Positions 18,134-27,872 of a stretch of DNA of 64,000 bases are shown piece by piece. Source of the DNA: Actinospica robiniae DSM 44927 (lineage in GTDB: Bacteria; Actinomycetota; Actinomycetes; Streptomycetales; Catenulisporaceae); NCBI RefSeq assembly GCF_000504285.1, contig NZ_KI632511.1:6306154-6370153 (forward strand). Reading direction: 5' to 3'. Each line of letters starts with the position of its first letter. The first letter of the stretch is position 1. Both the position numbers and the translations under genes were made by a program. Under the pieces are notes generated by a model. It saw only the letters and a list, made by a program, of their open reading frames with translations. It had not been told where the DNA came from and did no database searches.

Positions 18134-19381
18134 ATGCGGGGCAGGCTCATCCGGTCGATGGTCACGGCCGTGTTCCTGGTGACCATCCTGCTCGGCGTGC
18201 CCTTCGCCATCCTGGACGACAAATTCGTCACTCGTTCGGAGCAGGACTCGCTCAATCAGGAAGTCCAGCGCATCGGGATACTCACCGACGTGCAGCTGAC
18301 CGCGGGGCAGTTCGACACCGGTGCGCTCACCTCTGACCTCTCGCCCGGCCGCAATGCGCGGATCGAGTTCCCGGTGGGTTCGGACGAATCCTCGGTGAGC
18401 CTGGGACCGGCGATCGCCGACCAGCCGCACCGGAGCGAGGTCTACCAGGGGCGCGAGGGCGAGACGGTGGTGGTCAGCGAGTCCTGGCAGCCGATCGTCC
18501 AGCGCATCCGGCTGCAGCTCTCGCTTCTGGTCGCGGCCGCGCTGGCGGCCTTCGCCGCGGCGGCCGGCGTCGCCTACTTGCAGGCGCGGCGTATCTCGCG
18601 GCCGTTCCACGAGCTCGCGGGCACGGCCGAGCGGCTGGGCGCGGGGGACCAGCGGCCGAGGCACCGGCGCTACGGCATCGCCGAGCTGGATCGGATCGCC
18701 GAGGTGATCGACCGTTCCGCGGACCGCGTGTCGCGGGTGATGGCGAAGGAACGCAGGCTCGCCGCGGACGCCTCACACCAGCTGCGCACGCCGCTGACCG
18801 CGTTGTCGATGCGGCTGGAGGAGATCAGCGAGGCGGCCGACATGGAGACGGTCAAGGAAGAGGCCGCGATCGCGCTGACCCAGGTGGAGCGGCTGACGGA
18901 CGTGGTCCAGCGGCTGCTGACCGACTCCGGCGACACCCGCCGCGCGGACACCGTGGGCACCCCCACGGACATCGACCTGATCATCCGGCAGCAGATCTTC
19001 GAGTGGCGCCCGGCCTTCCGCAGCGCCCGGCGCCCGATCCGCGTCGACGGCGGCCGCGGGCTGCTCGCCGCGGCCACGCCGGGCTCGTTCGCGCAGGTGC
19101 TGGCGACGTTGCTGGAGAACTCGCTGATGCACGGAGCCGGCCCGGTGACGATACGAACGCGCACCGCCGGTGGCTCGGTGGTAGTGGAAGTCTCAGACGA
19201 GGGCCCGGGCGTGCCGCCGGAACTCGGCGCGCGCGTCTTCGAGCGGGCCGTCTCCGGGCGGGCCTCGACCGGCCTCGGACTGTTCGTGGCACGCGAACTC
19301 GCGGAGGCGGACGGCGGACGGCTGGAGCTGCTGCAGCAGCGGCCGCCGGTGTTCGCGCTCTTCCTGCCGAGGTTCGGCTGA
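18134..19381 (+). CDS. membrane sensor histidine kinase
   Basis: Partner kinase of the preceding regulator, 415 residues. A first membrane helix (about 7-28), a short external domain (about 29-120), a second helix (about 125-147), HAMP linker, HisKA with His215 in ADASHQLRTPLTAL, then the HATPase domain with N box LLENSLMHG, G1 DEGPGVP and G2 GLGLFVAREL. The external loop is only about 90 residues and has no recognisable ligand-binding fold. The ATG has GGCGGAG upstream. A bidirectional terminator follows at 19536. Confidence 0.92.
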   Translation: MRGRLIRSMVTAVFLVTILLGVPFAILDDKFVTRSEQDSLNQEVQRIGILTDVQLTAGQFDTGALTSDLSPGRNARIEFPVGSDESSVSLGPAIADQPHRSEVYQGREGETVVVSESWQPIVQRIRLQLSLLVAAALAAFAAAAGVAYLQARRISRPFHELAGTAERLGAGDQRPRHRRYGIAELDRIAEVIDRSADRVSRVMAKERRLAADASHQLRTPLTALSMRLEEISEAADMETVKEEAAIALTQVERLTDVVQRLLTDSGDTRRADTVGTPTDIDLIIRQQIFEWRPAFRSARRPIRVDGGRGLLAAATPGSFAQVLATLLENSLMHGAGPVTIRTRTAGGSVVVEVSDEGPGVPPELGARVFERAVSGRASTGLGLFVARELAEADGGRLELLQQRPPVFALFLPRFG

Positions 19382-19535
19382 AGTTCGGCTGGACGGGTGA
19401 CGGGGACGTGCGGGAAGGCCCGCTGAGCCGCGTCAAGCCGCGTCTAGAGCCGTGGAGGGCACTCGGGCGCAAGACGACCGGGATGAGGCCCGCGCCGCGC
19501 AGGCGTGCCGCCCAGGCGGGAAACGGGCAGAAGAA

Positions 19536-19564
19536 AGCCCCCCGCCGCAGTGCGACGGGGGGCT
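19536..19564. terminator. bidirectional terminator between the kinase gene and gtrA-like gene
   Basis: A 9-bp stem, AGCCCCCCG / CGGGGGGCT, with an 11-base loop, preceded by AAGAA (a U-rich tail for the minus-strand transcript). The two genes converge on it. Confidence 0.75.
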
Positions 19565-19576
19565 GAGGTTCTCGGG

Positions 19577-20122
19577 TCAGCGGGAGGTCTTCGACAGCAG
19601 CGCGCCGGAGCCGGAGCGCGGGGCTTCGGTCTTCAGCTGCGAGGTGGGCAGCGGCTCGCTGTACGGGAACTGGTCGCCGGCCAGCGCGGGCTCGGCCTCC
19701 GGGAAGATGAAGGTGCGGTAGCACCAGAACCGGAAAGCCATACCGATGCCGATACCGAGAATGAACTTGCTGAAGAAGATCTCGAAGTGACTGTCCAGGT
19801 CCATCACGTAGTAAGTCAGAGCCGTGATGCCGGTCTGGATCGCGATGGCGATGCCGTTGATCGCGAGGAACAGAACCACCTCGCGGGAACCGCCGGACTC
19901 GCGCTCCTTGTAGGTCCAGTAGCGGTTGCCGATGTAGGCGACGCCGGTGGCCACCACGTTCGCGACGATGTACGCCGTGAGCTCGTCGTTCTTCTGCACG
20001 ACCAGGTAGGCGTAGTTGATCGCGACGGTGACGAGATAGGCGATGCCTCCGACGGCGCCGAATTTCACGACCTCGTGGACGAGGTGCTGAACGCGGCTGT
20101 ACGCAGCACTAGCCAATGCCAC
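19577..20122 (-). CDS. GtrA-family membrane protein
   Basis: Small four-helix membrane protein. GtrA-type proteins are thought to help flip or present polyprenyl-linked sugars for cell-surface glycosylation. The family motif FGAVGGIAYLV begins about 22 residues in; ANVVATGVAYIGNRYWTYKER follows helix 2, and the fourth helix ends at FRFWCYRTFIF. The C-terminal 35 residues are hydrophilic. The start is uncertain: the GTG at 20122 gives 181 residues, near the family length; the open frame reaches 20287, but the extra 55 residues are Arg-rich and unlikely. It stands divergently from purK. Confidence 0.82.
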   Translation of the reverse strand: MALASAAYSRVQHLVHEVVKFGAVGGIAYLVTVAINYAYLVVQKNDELTAYIVANVVATGVAYIGNRYWTYKERESGGSREVVLFLAINGIAIAIQTGITALTYYVMDLDSHFEIFFSKFILGIGIGMAFRFWCYRTFIFPEAEPALAGDQFPYSEPLPTSQLKTEAPRSGSGALLSKTSR

Positions 20123-20339
20123 CGTGGGTACCTGCCTGACATTTCCGGGAGCAGTACGTGTACGAGAGTAGCCGCTTCTCCTGAAGGCATGCCGCCGCTC
20201 AGCCGGTCGTAGCAGAGCTGTGACGGATCTGATGGCGGTTGGAGAGCCGTCCGTCCTCGTGGGTCTCCGGCCGCCGGCCGGGGACACCCAAGGACAAACT
20301 AAATCATATCGGGCGCCCGGGCGCCCGGCGCGGTTCGAC

Positions 20340-20345
20340 TAGGCT
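20340..20345 (+). promoter_or_regulatory. predicted -10 of purK-purE (leaderless)
   Basis: TAGGCT, 7 bases before the GTG at 20353; it fixes the purK start. Confidence 0.5.
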
Positions 20346-20352
20346 GGGGCGC

Positions 20353-21528
20353 GTGAACGAGCTCGTCAGCCCCACCCCTCCCACAGGTCCGACCGTCGGT
20401 GTCATCGGCGGCGGCCAGCTCGCCCGGATGATGCAGCCGGCCGCCGTCGCGCTGGGCCTGCATCTGCGCGTGTTCAGCGCGAGCCCGCAGGATTGCGCGA
20501 ACCAGGTGATTCCGGACGTCGTGCTAGGCCAGGTGGATGACGTCGAGGCCGTGCTCGGCTTCGCCCGCGGCTGCGACGTGATCACCTTCGAGCATGAGCA
20601 CGTGCCGGCCGAGGTGCTCGAGCGGCTGGTGCAGACGGGTATCCCGGTCCGGCCGGGGCCGCAGGCGCTGCTCTACGCCCAGGACAAGGGCGAGATGCGG
20701 GCCCGCCTGAGCGCGCTCGGGCTGCCCTGCCCGGCGTGGCGGCTGGTGGCGACCGGGGCCGAGGCGGCGCAGTTCGCCGCCGAGACGGGCTGGCCGATCG
20801 TGCTCAAGGCGACCCGCGGCGGATACGACGGGCGCGGCGTCTGGGTGGTGCAGGACGAGGCCGCGGCCGGGCGTGTCGCCGCCGAGGCCGCCGAGCGCGG
20901 GGTCAAGCTGCTCGCGGAGGCCGCCGTGCCGTTCGTACGGGAGCTGTCCGCGCAGGTGGCCCGCTCGCCGCACGGCCAGGCGGTGGCGTACCCCGTCGTG
21001 CAGACGGTGCAGCGCGAGGGCATCTGCCGCGAGGTCTACGCGCCGGCGCCCGGGGTGGACGAGGACGCCGCGCTCGAGGCGCAGCGGATCGCGCTGACCA
21101 TCGCGAAGGAGCTCGAGGTCACCGGCATGCTCGCGGTCGAGCTGTTCCAGACCGCGGACGGCGCGCTGTGGATCAACGAGCTCGCCATGCGGCCGCACAA
21201 CTCCGGGCACTGGAGTATCGACGGCTCGCTGACCAGCCAGTTCGAGAATCACCTGCGGGCGGTGCTGGACCTCCCGCTCGGCGCGCCCGACCCGCACGCG
21301 CCGCTGGCCGTGATGGCGAACGTGATCGGGCTGGATCTGCCCGATCTGTATCCGGCGTACCTGCACTGCCTGGCCCGCGACCCGGGCCTGAAGATCCACA
21401 CGTACGGCAAGGCGGTCAAGGCGGGGCGGAAGATCGGGCACGTGACCGTGCTCGGCGCCGACCTCGACGACTGCCTCGAGCGCGCCCGCCACGCGGCGGC
21501 CTATCTGAGAGGCGAGATCGATGAGTGA
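20353..21528 (+). CDS. purK: 5-(carboxyamino)imidazole ribonucleotide synthase PurK
   Basis: ATP-grasp enzyme that carboxylates AIR with bicarbonate and ATP to N5-CAIR in purine synthesis. The N-terminal [12 protein letters not shown] is the family signature. The central ATP-grasp region includes [15 protein letters not shown], and the C-terminal half has [12 protein letters not shown] and the final KIGHVT strand. It is 391 residues from the GTG at 20353, chosen from the TAGGCT spaced 7 bases upstream. The last 8 bases overlap purE, so the pair is translationally coupled, as expected for consecutive steps. Confidence 0.97.
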   Translation: MNELVSPTPPTGPTVGVIGGGQLARMMQPAAVALGLHLRVFSASPQDCANQVIPDVVLGQVDDVEAVLGFARGCDVITFEHEHVPAEVLERLVQTGIPVRPGPQALLYAQDKGEMRARLSALGLPCPAWRLVATGAEAAQFAAETGWPIVLKATRGGYDGRGVWVVQDEAAAGRVAAEAAERGVKLLAEAAVPFVRELSAQVARSPHGQAVAYPVVQTVQREGICREVYAPAPGVDEDAALEAQRIALTIAKELEVTGMLAVELFQTADGALWINELAMRPHNSGHWSIDGSLTSQFENHLRAVLDLPLGAPDPHAPLAVMANVIGLDLPDLYPAYLHCLARDPGLKIHTYGKAVKAGRKIGHVTVLGADLDDCLERARHAAAYLRGEIDE

Positions 21529-22039
21529 GTTGACGGGCGGCCGGCCCGTGGTGGGGATCGTCATGGGTTCGGACTCGGACTGGCCGACCATGCGCGCCGC
21601 CGCGGAGGCGCTCGACGACTTCGGCGTGCCCTACGAGGCGGACGTGGTTTCCGCGCACCGGATGCCGAAGGAGATGATCGAGTACGGCGAGCAGGCGGCC
21701 GAGCGCGGCCTCAAGGTGCTGATCGCCGGTGCCGGCGGCGCGGCGCACCTGCCGGGGATGCTGGCCTCGGTCACCCCGCTGCCGGTCATCGGCGTGCCCG
21801 TGCCGCTCAAGTACCTGGACGGGATGGACTCGCTGCTCTCCATCGTGCAGATGCCGGCGGGCGTGCCGGTCGCCACGGTCTCGATCGGCGGCGCGCGCAA
21901 CGCGGGACTGCTCGCCGCCCGGATCCTCGCCACGCAGGATGCGGACCTGATGGGCGCGATGCGCGAGTTCCAGGCGCAGCTGAGCGCACAGGCGAAGGCC
22001 AAGGGCGCGGCGCTGCGCGCCTCGGTCGGCCGCGCCTAG
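21521..22039 (+). CDS. purE: N5-carboxyaminoimidazole ribonucleotide mutase PurE
   Basis: Class I PurE, converting the PurK product N5-CAIR to CAIR. The conserved GSDSDWPTM phosphate-binding loop is at about residues 16-24, SAHRMP supplies the catalytic His (about 44-49), and [12 protein letters not shown] plus [12 protein letters not shown] are typical of class I. It is 172 residues, normal length. Its ATG overlaps the end of purK by 8 bases, and a strong hairpin terminator begins 8 bases after its stop. Confidence 0.97.
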   Translation: MSELTGGRPVVGIVMGSDSDWPTMRAAAEALDDFGVPYEADVVSAHRMPKEMIEYGEQAAERGLKVLIAGAGGAAHLPGMLASVTPLPVIGVPVPLKYLDGMDSLLSIVQMPAGVPVATVSIGGARNAGLLAARILATQDADLMGAMREFQAQLSAQAKAKGAALRASVGRA

Positions 22040-22047
22040 AAACCACG

Positions 22048-22082
22048 GATCCCCCGGACGCGCAGTTCGCGTCCGGGGGATC
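22048..22082. terminator. terminator between purE and the UDP-glucose dehydrogenase gene
   Basis: A perfect 15-bp stem, GATCCCCCGGACGCG / CGCGTCCGGGGGATC, with a CAGTT loop. The genes on both sides converge on it. Confidence 0.85.
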
Positions 22083-22114
22083 TGCTTTCCGCGGAAGTCG
22101 CAAGTCGCAGACCG

Positions 22115-23449
22115 CTACGGCCGGCCGAGCGCGCGGTAGCTGAACCCGGCGGCGCGCCAGCGCTCCTGGTCGAGGGCGTTGCGGCCGTCGAGCACGCGGC
22201 GCTCGGCGACGACCTCGCCGACGGCGGCCGGGTTGAGCTCGCGGAACTCGGCCCACTCGGTCAGGTGCAGGATCAGGTCGGCGCCGCGGGCGGCCTCGAG
22301 GGCGGAGTCGACGTAGTGCAGCGTCGGGAAGTCCTTGGCGGCGGTCTCGTTGGCCTTCGGGTCGTAGACCGAGACCTGGGCGCCCTGGAGCAGGATGGAG
22401 GCCGCGACGTTGAGCGCGGGCGAGTCGCGCACGTCGTCGGTGTTCGGCTTGAACGCGGCGCCCCAGACGGCGACGTGCTTGCCGAGGAACGAGCCGTCGC
22501 ACTCCTGCCGGGCGAGCTCGACGGTCCTGGCCCGGCGGCGCATGTTGATCGCGTCGACCTCCTTGAGGAAGGCCAGCGCCTGGTCCACGCCGAGCTCGCC
22601 GGCCCGGGCCATGAACGCGCGGATGTCCTTGGGCAGGCAGCCGCCGCCGAAGCCGAGGCCGGGGACCAGGAATCGGCCGCCGATGCGCGGGTCGAGGGAG
22701 AGCGCCTGGGAGAGCTGCATCACGTCGGCGCCGGCCGCTTCGCAGACCTCGGCCATGGCGTTGATGAAGGAGATCTTGGTGGACAGGAACGCGTTCGCGG
22801 CGGTCTTGACCAGCTCCGAGGTGGCCAGATCGGTCACCAGCAGCGGGACGCCGGCCTCGGTCAGCGGTGCGTACAGCTCGCGTAGCGCCTGCTCGGCCAC
22901 CTCGTCGGCCACGCCGATGACCAGGCGGTCGGGACGCAGCGTGTCCTCGATCGCGAAGCCCTCGCGCAGGAACTCGGGATTCCAGGCCAGCCGCATCTCG
23001 TCGGCGGCGGGAGAGAGCGAGCGCAGCCGCTCGGTCAGCCGGCCGGCGGTGCCGGCCGGGACGGTCGACTTGCCGACGACGAGGGCGGCGACGTCGAGCA
23101 GCGGGGCCAGATTGTCGAAGACCGACTCGATGTACGCGGTGTCCGCGGCGTACTCGCCCTTGCGCTGCGGGGTGTTGACGCACACGAAGTGGACCGTCTC
23201 GCCGCGCTCGTCGCCGCCGAACTTGGCGACGTCCGCGTACGAGGTGGTGAAGCGCAGCCGGCCGGAGGCCACCTGCTCGGCCAGCAGCTCGTCGAGGCCG
23301 GGCTCGAAGAACGGAGTGCGCCCGGCCGCCAGGGCGGCGATCTTCTCGGCGTCGACGTCCATGCCGAGCACGTCGTAGCCCAGCGACGCCATGCTCGCGG
23401 CGTGGACCGCGCCGAGATAGCCGGTCCCGATGACGGTGATCCGCTTCAC
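22115..23449 (-). CDS. UDP-glucose/GDP-mannose 6-dehydrogenase family protein (UDP-glucose dehydrogenase)
   Basis: NAD-dependent four-electron oxidation of a nucleotide sugar to the uronic acid, most likely UDP-glucose to UDP-glucuronate for surface polysaccharide. The Rossmann motif GTGYLGAVHAA is near residue 7, VGKSTVPAGT in the first domain, the catalytic Cys in GFGGGCLPKD, and AFKPNTDDVRDSPAL in the C-terminal UDP-binding domain. The GTG at 23449 is preceded by AAGGAG at good spacing and gives 444 residues; upstream open frame is not used. UDP- versus GDP-sugar specificity cannot be fixed from sequence. Confidence 0.92.
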   Translation of the reverse strand: MKRITVIGTGYLGAVHAASMASLGYDVLGMDVDAEKIAALAAGRTPFFEPGLDELLAEQVASGRLRFTTSYADVAKFGGDERGETVHFVCVNTPQRKGEYAADTAYIESVFDNLAPLLDVAALVVGKSTVPAGTAGRLTERLRSLSPAADEMRLAWNPEFLREGFAIEDTLRPDRLVIGVADEVAEQALRELYAPLTEAGVPLLVTDLATSELVKTAANAFLSTKISFINAMAEVCEAAGADVMQLSQALSLDPRIGGRFLVPGLGFGGGCLPKDIRAFMARAGELGVDQALAFLKEVDAINMRRRARTVELARQECDGSFLGKHVAVWGAAFKPNTDDVRDSPALNVAASILLQGAQVSVYDPKANETAAKDFPTLHYVDSALEAARGADLILHLTEWAEFRELNPAAVGEVVAERRVLDGRNALDQERWRAAGFSYRALGRP

Positions 23450-23578
23450 GTGTTCGCTCCTTCTCGCACCGTGGTCACCGCTGCCGTCGCCGCGGCCGTG
23501 GTCTGTCAGCCACCCCAGGGTAACGAGCCCGCCGGAGCATTGTCTGCGGCGCTTCGGGCGGAGTCGTCGGCCCAAGAC

Positions 23579-23607
23579 CTGGCAATTTCCCTACTGATGG
23601 GTAACAT
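23579..23607 (+). promoter_or_regulatory. predicted promoter of the acyl-CoA dehydrogenase gene
   Basis: CTGGCA (23579-23584), 17-base spacer, TAACAT (23602-23607), then 7 bases to the GTG at 23615. It predicts a leaderless mRNA and argues against the in-frame ATGs at 23597 and 23606. Confidence 0.5.
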
Positions 23608-23614
23608 GGGCTTC

Positions 23615-24772
23615 GTGACCCAGGAATTCGATCTCTACGCCGTGCGCGAAGAGCACGAGCTGCTGCGCGAATCCGTGCGCGCGCTTGTGGAGAGCAAAAT
23701 CGCGCCCTACGCCGCCCAAGTCGACCACGACGCCCGCTATCCGCAGGAGGCGCACGACGCCTTGCACGCGGCGGACATGGCGGCCATCCACATTCCGGAG
23801 GAGTACGGCGGCGCCGGGGCGGACGCCCTGGCCACGTGCATCGTGATCGAGGAGGTGGCCCGCGCCTGCGTGTCCTCCTCGCTCATCCCGGCGGTGAACA
23901 AGCTCGGCACCATGCCGGTGATCCTGGCCGGCTCGGAGGAGCTCAAGCAGCGCTACCTGCCGCCGGTGGCGCGCGGCGAGGCGATGTTCTCCTACGCGCT
24001 GAGCGAGCCGGACGCCGGCTCCGACGCGGGCGGGATGACCACCCGGGCCGTGCGCGACGGCGACGGCTGGCGGCTCAACGGCGTGAAGCGGTGGATCACC
24101 AACGCGGGCGTGTCCGACTACTACACCGTGATGGTCGTGACCGAGCCGGGCATCGGCACGCGCGGCATCTCGGCCTTCGTGGTGGAGAAGGCGGATGAGG
24201 GCGTCTCCTTCGGCGCGCCGGAGCGCAAGCTCGGCATCAAGGGCTCGCCCACCCGCGAGGTCTACTTCGACAACGTCTGGATCCCGGGCGACCGCATCAT
24301 CGGCGAGCCGGGCACCGGCTTCAAGACCGCCATGCGCACGCTCGACCACACCCGGGTGACCATCGCCGCGCAGGCGGTCGGTGTGGCCCAGGGCGCGCTC
24401 GACTACGCGACGAACTACGTCAAGGAGCGCAAGCAGTTCGGCAAGGCGATCGCGGAGCTTCAGGGCGTGCAGTTCATGCTCGCGGACATGGGCATGAAGC
24501 TCACCGCGGCGCGTCAGCTCACGTACGCCGCCGCGGCCAAGTCCGAGCGCAACGACCCGGACCTGACCTACTTCGGCGCCGCGGCCAAGTGCTTCGCGTC
24601 CGACGCCGCGATGGAGATCACCACCGACGCGGTGCAATTGCTGGGCGGATACGGGTATACGCAGGATTACCCGCTCGAGCGGATGATGCGCGACGCGAAG
24701 ATCACCCAGATCTACGAGGGCACCAACCAGGTGCAGCGCGTGGTCATGGCACGCCAGCTGCTCAAGGGCTGA
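23615..24772 (+). CDS. acyl-CoA dehydrogenase
   Basis: FAD enzyme of the acyl-CoA dehydrogenase superfamily, introducing the alpha-beta double bond in fatty or branched acyl-CoA. The 385 residues show signature 1, YALSEPDAGSDAGGM, signature 2 near QLLGGYGYTQDYPLERMMRD, and the catalytic-base region ending in YEGTNQVQRVVMAR. GTG 23615 matches the normal N-terminus (QEFDL...EEHELLRESVR) and the upstream promoter. It is divergent from the UDP-glucose dehydrogenase gene. The exact chain-length specificity is unknown. Confidence 0.94.
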   Translation: MTQEFDLYAVREEHELLRESVRALVESKIAPYAAQVDHDARYPQEAHDALHAADMAAIHIPEEYGGAGADALATCIVIEEVARACVSSSLIPAVNKLGTMPVILAGSEELKQRYLPPVARGEAMFSYALSEPDAGSDAGGMTTRAVRDGDGWRLNGVKRWITNAGVSDYYTVMVVTEPGIGTRGISAFVVEKADEGVSFGAPERKLGIKGSPTREVYFDNVWIPGDRIIGEPGTGFKTAMRTLDHTRVTIAAQAVGVAQGALDYATNYVKERKQFGKAIAELQGVQFMLADMGMKLTAARQLTYAAAAKSERNDPDLTYFGAAAKCFASDAAMEITTDAVQLLGGYGYTQDYPLERMMRDAKITQIYEGTNQVQRVVMARQLLKG

Positions 24773-24809
24773 TCAGAGCTCAGGGCTGATCAGGCGCAAC
24801 CCGCGTCCC

Positions 24810-24841
24810 CGTCCCCGCCCCCTCACCTGGGGGCGGGGACG
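24810..24841. terminator. terminator between the acyl-CoA dehydrogenase gene and its convergent neighbour
   Basis: A perfect 13-bp stem, CGTCCCCGCCCCC / GGGGGCGGGGACG, with a TCACCT loop, followed by CGGTGTTTC. Confidence 0.8.
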
Positions 24842-24893
24842 CGGTGTTTCCGCTGTCCCTGCCCCGTGACCGCGTTCAGGCCGTTCTGGCCGC

Positions 24894-26171
24894 TCAGGCG
24901 AAGTCCTCGCCGAGGTTGCGCAGGCCGGCGATCCGGCCGCGGCGCGGGCGGACGGAGACCTCGACGACGTCGCCGACCCGCAGGCTCTCGTAGGTGCGCG
25001 GACCGAGGTTCAGGCGCACGCTCTCCGGCGCGCGCCCGACGTCGAGGACGCAGTAGTACCTCGACAGATTGCGGCCCGCGGTCCGGTTGGTGCGCGCGTC
25101 GGCGTCCTCGACCGCCCACAGCCGCGCGATCTTGCCCTGCAGCACGAGGCGCTTCGGCAGCTTCCGGCGCAGCGCGGTCCGGATCCCGATCGCGGCGAAG
25201 TAGGCGAGGGGCAGGCCGACGAACGCCACCGCGACCGCCGGCGAGATATGGCCGCTCCGGTGGCTCTGGACGATCGCGGAGCCGACGCAGAAGGTGCCCG
25301 CGAATATCCCGCCGGCTTGCGCCGGGCGGGCGCCGGAGTCTCGGTAGACCTCGCGTGAGCGCAGATCCAGCGGATGCCAGGAGCCCCCGTAGCTGGACCA
25401 GATCTGATGCTCGGGCAGCGGGCTGAGCTGTTCCGGCAGAACTCTGCGATCAGGGCTCTGCGCGGGCTGGGCGGGCGACGGCACGGCGACCGGTTCACGC
25501 GGGTACGCCGCCGCGAGCTCGGCCACACCGGCCTTCGTCACGCGCACGCGCGACGCCGACGCGCCGAGGACCAGGGCCAGCGTCTGCACGGTGATGAACG
25601 CGATCGCTTGAGGGAACGGCTGCTTCACGTAGTCCCCGAGCGCTACCGCGATCAGGACGCTCGGCAGCAGGCTCGTCATCAGCAGCGCCCGCCGCGCCAC
25701 CGGGCGCGCGGCCGGCTGCAACAGGCCGCGGGCCACCGCTTCCTCGCGCACCGCCTCGTCGAAGAGGTAGCTCCAGCCGAGCGCCGCCCGGTCTTCGTCG
25801 GCCCGCAGCGAGGTGAGCGGGATCGGCGCGCCGCGCGGCCCGGAACGGTGGCACACCCGCGCGAGCAGCAGATTGAGATACTCCGGCAGCAGCCTCTCGT
25901 CCGGGAGCGCGGCCGGGCGGATCATCGCAGGGCCCTGGGAGTCGGCGGGGATGATCTCGATCACGTTGCGCGCGGCGAGTTCCATGACCGCCGAGTTGAG
26001 CACGCGCGGGTCGTCGTCGCGGCCGGGCGCCACCAGCAGCGTCCGCACCGCGGCCGGGGTCGGGCCCGGCAGGCCGTGCTCGCGCCGGCCCCGGCCACGG
26101 AGGAAGACCGCGCCGAGGCCGGCGACCCACACCGCGGCGGTACCGATGGCCAGGAGCACTGTCGCCGGCAT
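24894..26171 (-). CDS. membrane protein of unknown function
   Basis: A 425-residue protein I cannot place in a family. It begins with a membrane helix (about 3-24), followed by a soluble region with a helical segment NSAVMELAARNVIEII, a second pair of membrane helices (about 165-205), a Pro/Gln-rich linker, another pair (about 288-330), and a C-terminal beta-rich soluble domain (about 335-425) with LRVGDVVEVSVRPRRGRI, suggestive of a small barrel. The N-terminal part recalls the cytoplasmic region of DUF2207-type proteins, but this is weak. ATG 26171 has GGAGGGG upstream. Confidence 0.7.
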   Translation of the reverse strand: MPATVLLAIGTAAVWVAGLGAVFLRGRGRREHGLPGPTPAAVRTLLVAPGRDDDPRVLNSAVMELAARNVIEIIPADSQGPAMIRPAALPDERLLPEYLNLLLARVCHRSGPRGAPIPLTSLRADEDRAALGWSYLFDEAVREEAVARGLLQPAARPVARRALLMTSLLPSVLIAVALGDYVKQPFPQAIAFITVQTLALVLGASASRVRVTKAGVAELAAAYPREPVAVPSPAQPAQSPDRRVLPEQLSPLPEHQIWSSYGGSWHPLDLRSREVYRDSGARPAQAGGIFAGTFCVGSAIVQSHRSGHISPAVAVAFVGLPLAYFAAIGIRTALRRKLPKRLVLQGKIARLWAVEDADARTNRTAGRNLSRYYCVLDVGRAPESVRLNLGPRTYESLRVGDVVEVSVRPRRGRIAGLRNLGEDFA

Positions 26172-26268
26172 GTCCCGTCCCCTCCGTCACGCCTGCGCCG
26201 GTCGCGCGGCGGACACTTCCGGGCAGCATAGAGCGCCCGGAGAGTACTGGGGAGATCCGGATGCGATC

Positions 26269-26796
26269 ATGGCTGGCATGACCCTCAAGCCGGTTTCTCC
26301 CGCGGTCTCGCGCATCGCGCTCAGCCGCATCATGACGCAGGCCGATGTGAACCTGCTCGGCACCGTGCACGGCGGGGTGATGATGAAGCTCGTCGACGAC
26401 GTCGCCGGACTGGTCGCGACCCGGCACAGCGCCGGACCGGCGGTGACGGCGGCGATGGACGAGATGCTCTTCCGCTTCCCGGTGCACGTGGGCGATCTGG
26501 TGCACACCTACGCGCAGGTGAACTGGACCGGGCGCACCTCGATGGAGGTCGGCGTGCGGGTCGAATCCGAGCCGTGGGACGTGCCTGAGCGCACGCCGCT
26601 GCACGTGGCCACCGCGTTCCTGGCCTTCGTCGCCATCGACACCGACGGCAAGCCGCGCTCGGTGCCGCCGCTGCTGCTGGAGTCCGCCGAGGACGAACGC
26701 CGCTTCCACGAGGCCACCATCCGGCGCGAGCACCGGCTGGCCCGGCGCACCGCGATCGCCCAGTCGCGCAGGGGCGAGGCGGAGCCGGAGCGGTAG
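26269..26796 (+). CDS. acyl-CoA thioesterase, hotdog fold
   Basis: Hydrolyses acyl-CoA to free acid and CoA. The 175 residues form a single hotdog domain like the YciA/ACOT group: TVHGGVMMKLVDDVAG is the catalytic helix region, AAMDEMLFRFPVHVGDLV the central strand, and SMEVGVRVESE follows. An ATG at 26278 is equally possible; the one at 26269 lies closer to a GGGGAG site. It is followed 54 bases later by a glycosyltransferase on the same strand, without obvious functional link. Confidence 0.88.
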   Translation: MAGMTLKPVSPAVSRIALSRIMTQADVNLLGTVHGGVMMKLVDDVAGLVATRHSAGPAVTAAMDEMLFRFPVHVGDLVHTYAQVNWTGRTSMEVGVRVESEPWDVPERTPLHVATAFLAFVAIDTDGKPRSVPPLLLESAEDERRFHEATIRREHRLARRTAIAQSRRGEAEPER

Positions 26797-26850
26797 AAGC
26801 AGGCGGGGGATGGCCCGCGGGCGCCTCGGCCCGGTAGGGTCCGAGGCGCC

Positions 26851-27867
26851 ATGGAAGAGAACGCACATCTGATCCCGCCCCCCTCGATCTCCGTGATCAT
26901 GCCGGTGCTCAACGAGGAACGCCACCTGGCCGAGGCGGTCGCGCACATCCTGAGCCAGGACTATCCCGGCGAGGTCGAACTCGTCATCGCGCTCGGACCG
27001 TCGAAGGACCGCACCGACGAGATCGCGGCCGGGCTGTGCGCCGCGGATCCCCGGGTGCGCACGGTGCCCAATCCGACCGGCAGGACGCCCGCCGGGCTCA
27101 ACGCCGCGATCGCGGCGAGCCGGCACGAGGTGGTCGTCCGGGTGGACGGGCACGGCCTGCTGGCCCCGGGCTATCTGCGCACGGCGGTGCGGCTGCTGGC
27201 CGAGACCGGCGCGGCGAACGTCGGCGGCGTGATGCACGCCGAGGGGCAGAGCGTGTTCGAACGCGCCGTCGCGGTCGCGATGACCTCGAAACTGGGTGTG
27301 GGCAACGCGAAGTTCCACACCGGCGGCGCGGCCGGCCCGGCCGAGACGGTGTACCTGGGCGTCTTCCGCCGCGAGGTGCTGGAGAAGCGGCACGGCTACA
27401 ACGAGGCCTTCATCCGGGCCCAGGACTGGGAGCTGAACCACCGCATCCGCGAGGAAGGCGGCCTGGTCTACTTCTCACCCGAGCTGCACGTGACCTACCG
27501 GCCGCGGCCGAGTGTGCGGACCCTCGCCAGGCAGTACTTCGACTACGGCCGCTGGCGGCGCGTCGTGATGCGCACGCACGCGGGCACGGCCAGTCTGCGC
27601 TACCTCGCCCCGCCGATCGCCGTGCTCGCGATCCTGCTCGGGACGGTGCTGGGGCTGATCTCCTTCGCCACCGTGCCGTGGCTGGCGGCCGGGTTCGCGC
27701 CGCTGATCGGCTACGTGCTCGGGACCGTCGTCGGCTCGCTGCAGGAGACGCGCGGGCAGGACGTCGGGGTCAGGGCGCGTCTGCCGCTTGTGTTGGCGAC
27801 GATGCACTTCTCCTGGGGCTGGGGCTTTCTGACCTCGCCGAAGTCGCTCTACCGCTCGACGCTCTGA
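26851..27867 (+). CDS. glycosyltransferase family 2, membrane-associated (ExoA-like)
   Basis: A GT-A fold inverting glycosyltransferase of 338 residues. ISVIMPVLNEERHL (about 12-25) is the nucleotide-sugar-binding strand, VRVDGHG (about 97-103) stands where the DxD motif is expected, and RAQDWELNHRIRE is the (E/Q)DxEL-type acceptor motif. Two or three C-terminal membrane helices (about 245-300) anchor it. It probably adds a sugar to a lipid-linked or surface glycan; donor and acceptor are unknown. TAGGGT lies 10 bases upstream of the ATG, so the leader is only a few bases. It converges on the next gene with just 5 bases between stops. Confidence 0.85.
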   Translation: MEENAHLIPPPSISVIMPVLNEERHLAEAVAHILSQDYPGEVELVIALGPSKDRTDEIAAGLCAADPRVRTVPNPTGRTPAGLNAAIAASRHEVVVRVDGHGLLAPGYLRTAVRLLAETGAANVGGVMHAEGQSVFERAVAVAMTSKLGVGNAKFHTGGAAGPAETVYLGVFRREVLEKRHGYNEAFIRAQDWELNHRIREEGGLVYFSPELHVTYRPRPSVRTLARQYFDYGRWRRVVMRTHAGTASLRYLAPPIAVLAILLGTVLGLISFATVPWLAAGFAPLIGYVLGTVVGSLQETRGQDVGVRARLPLVLATMHFSWGWGFLTSPKSLYRSTL

Positions 27868-27872
27868 GGGGC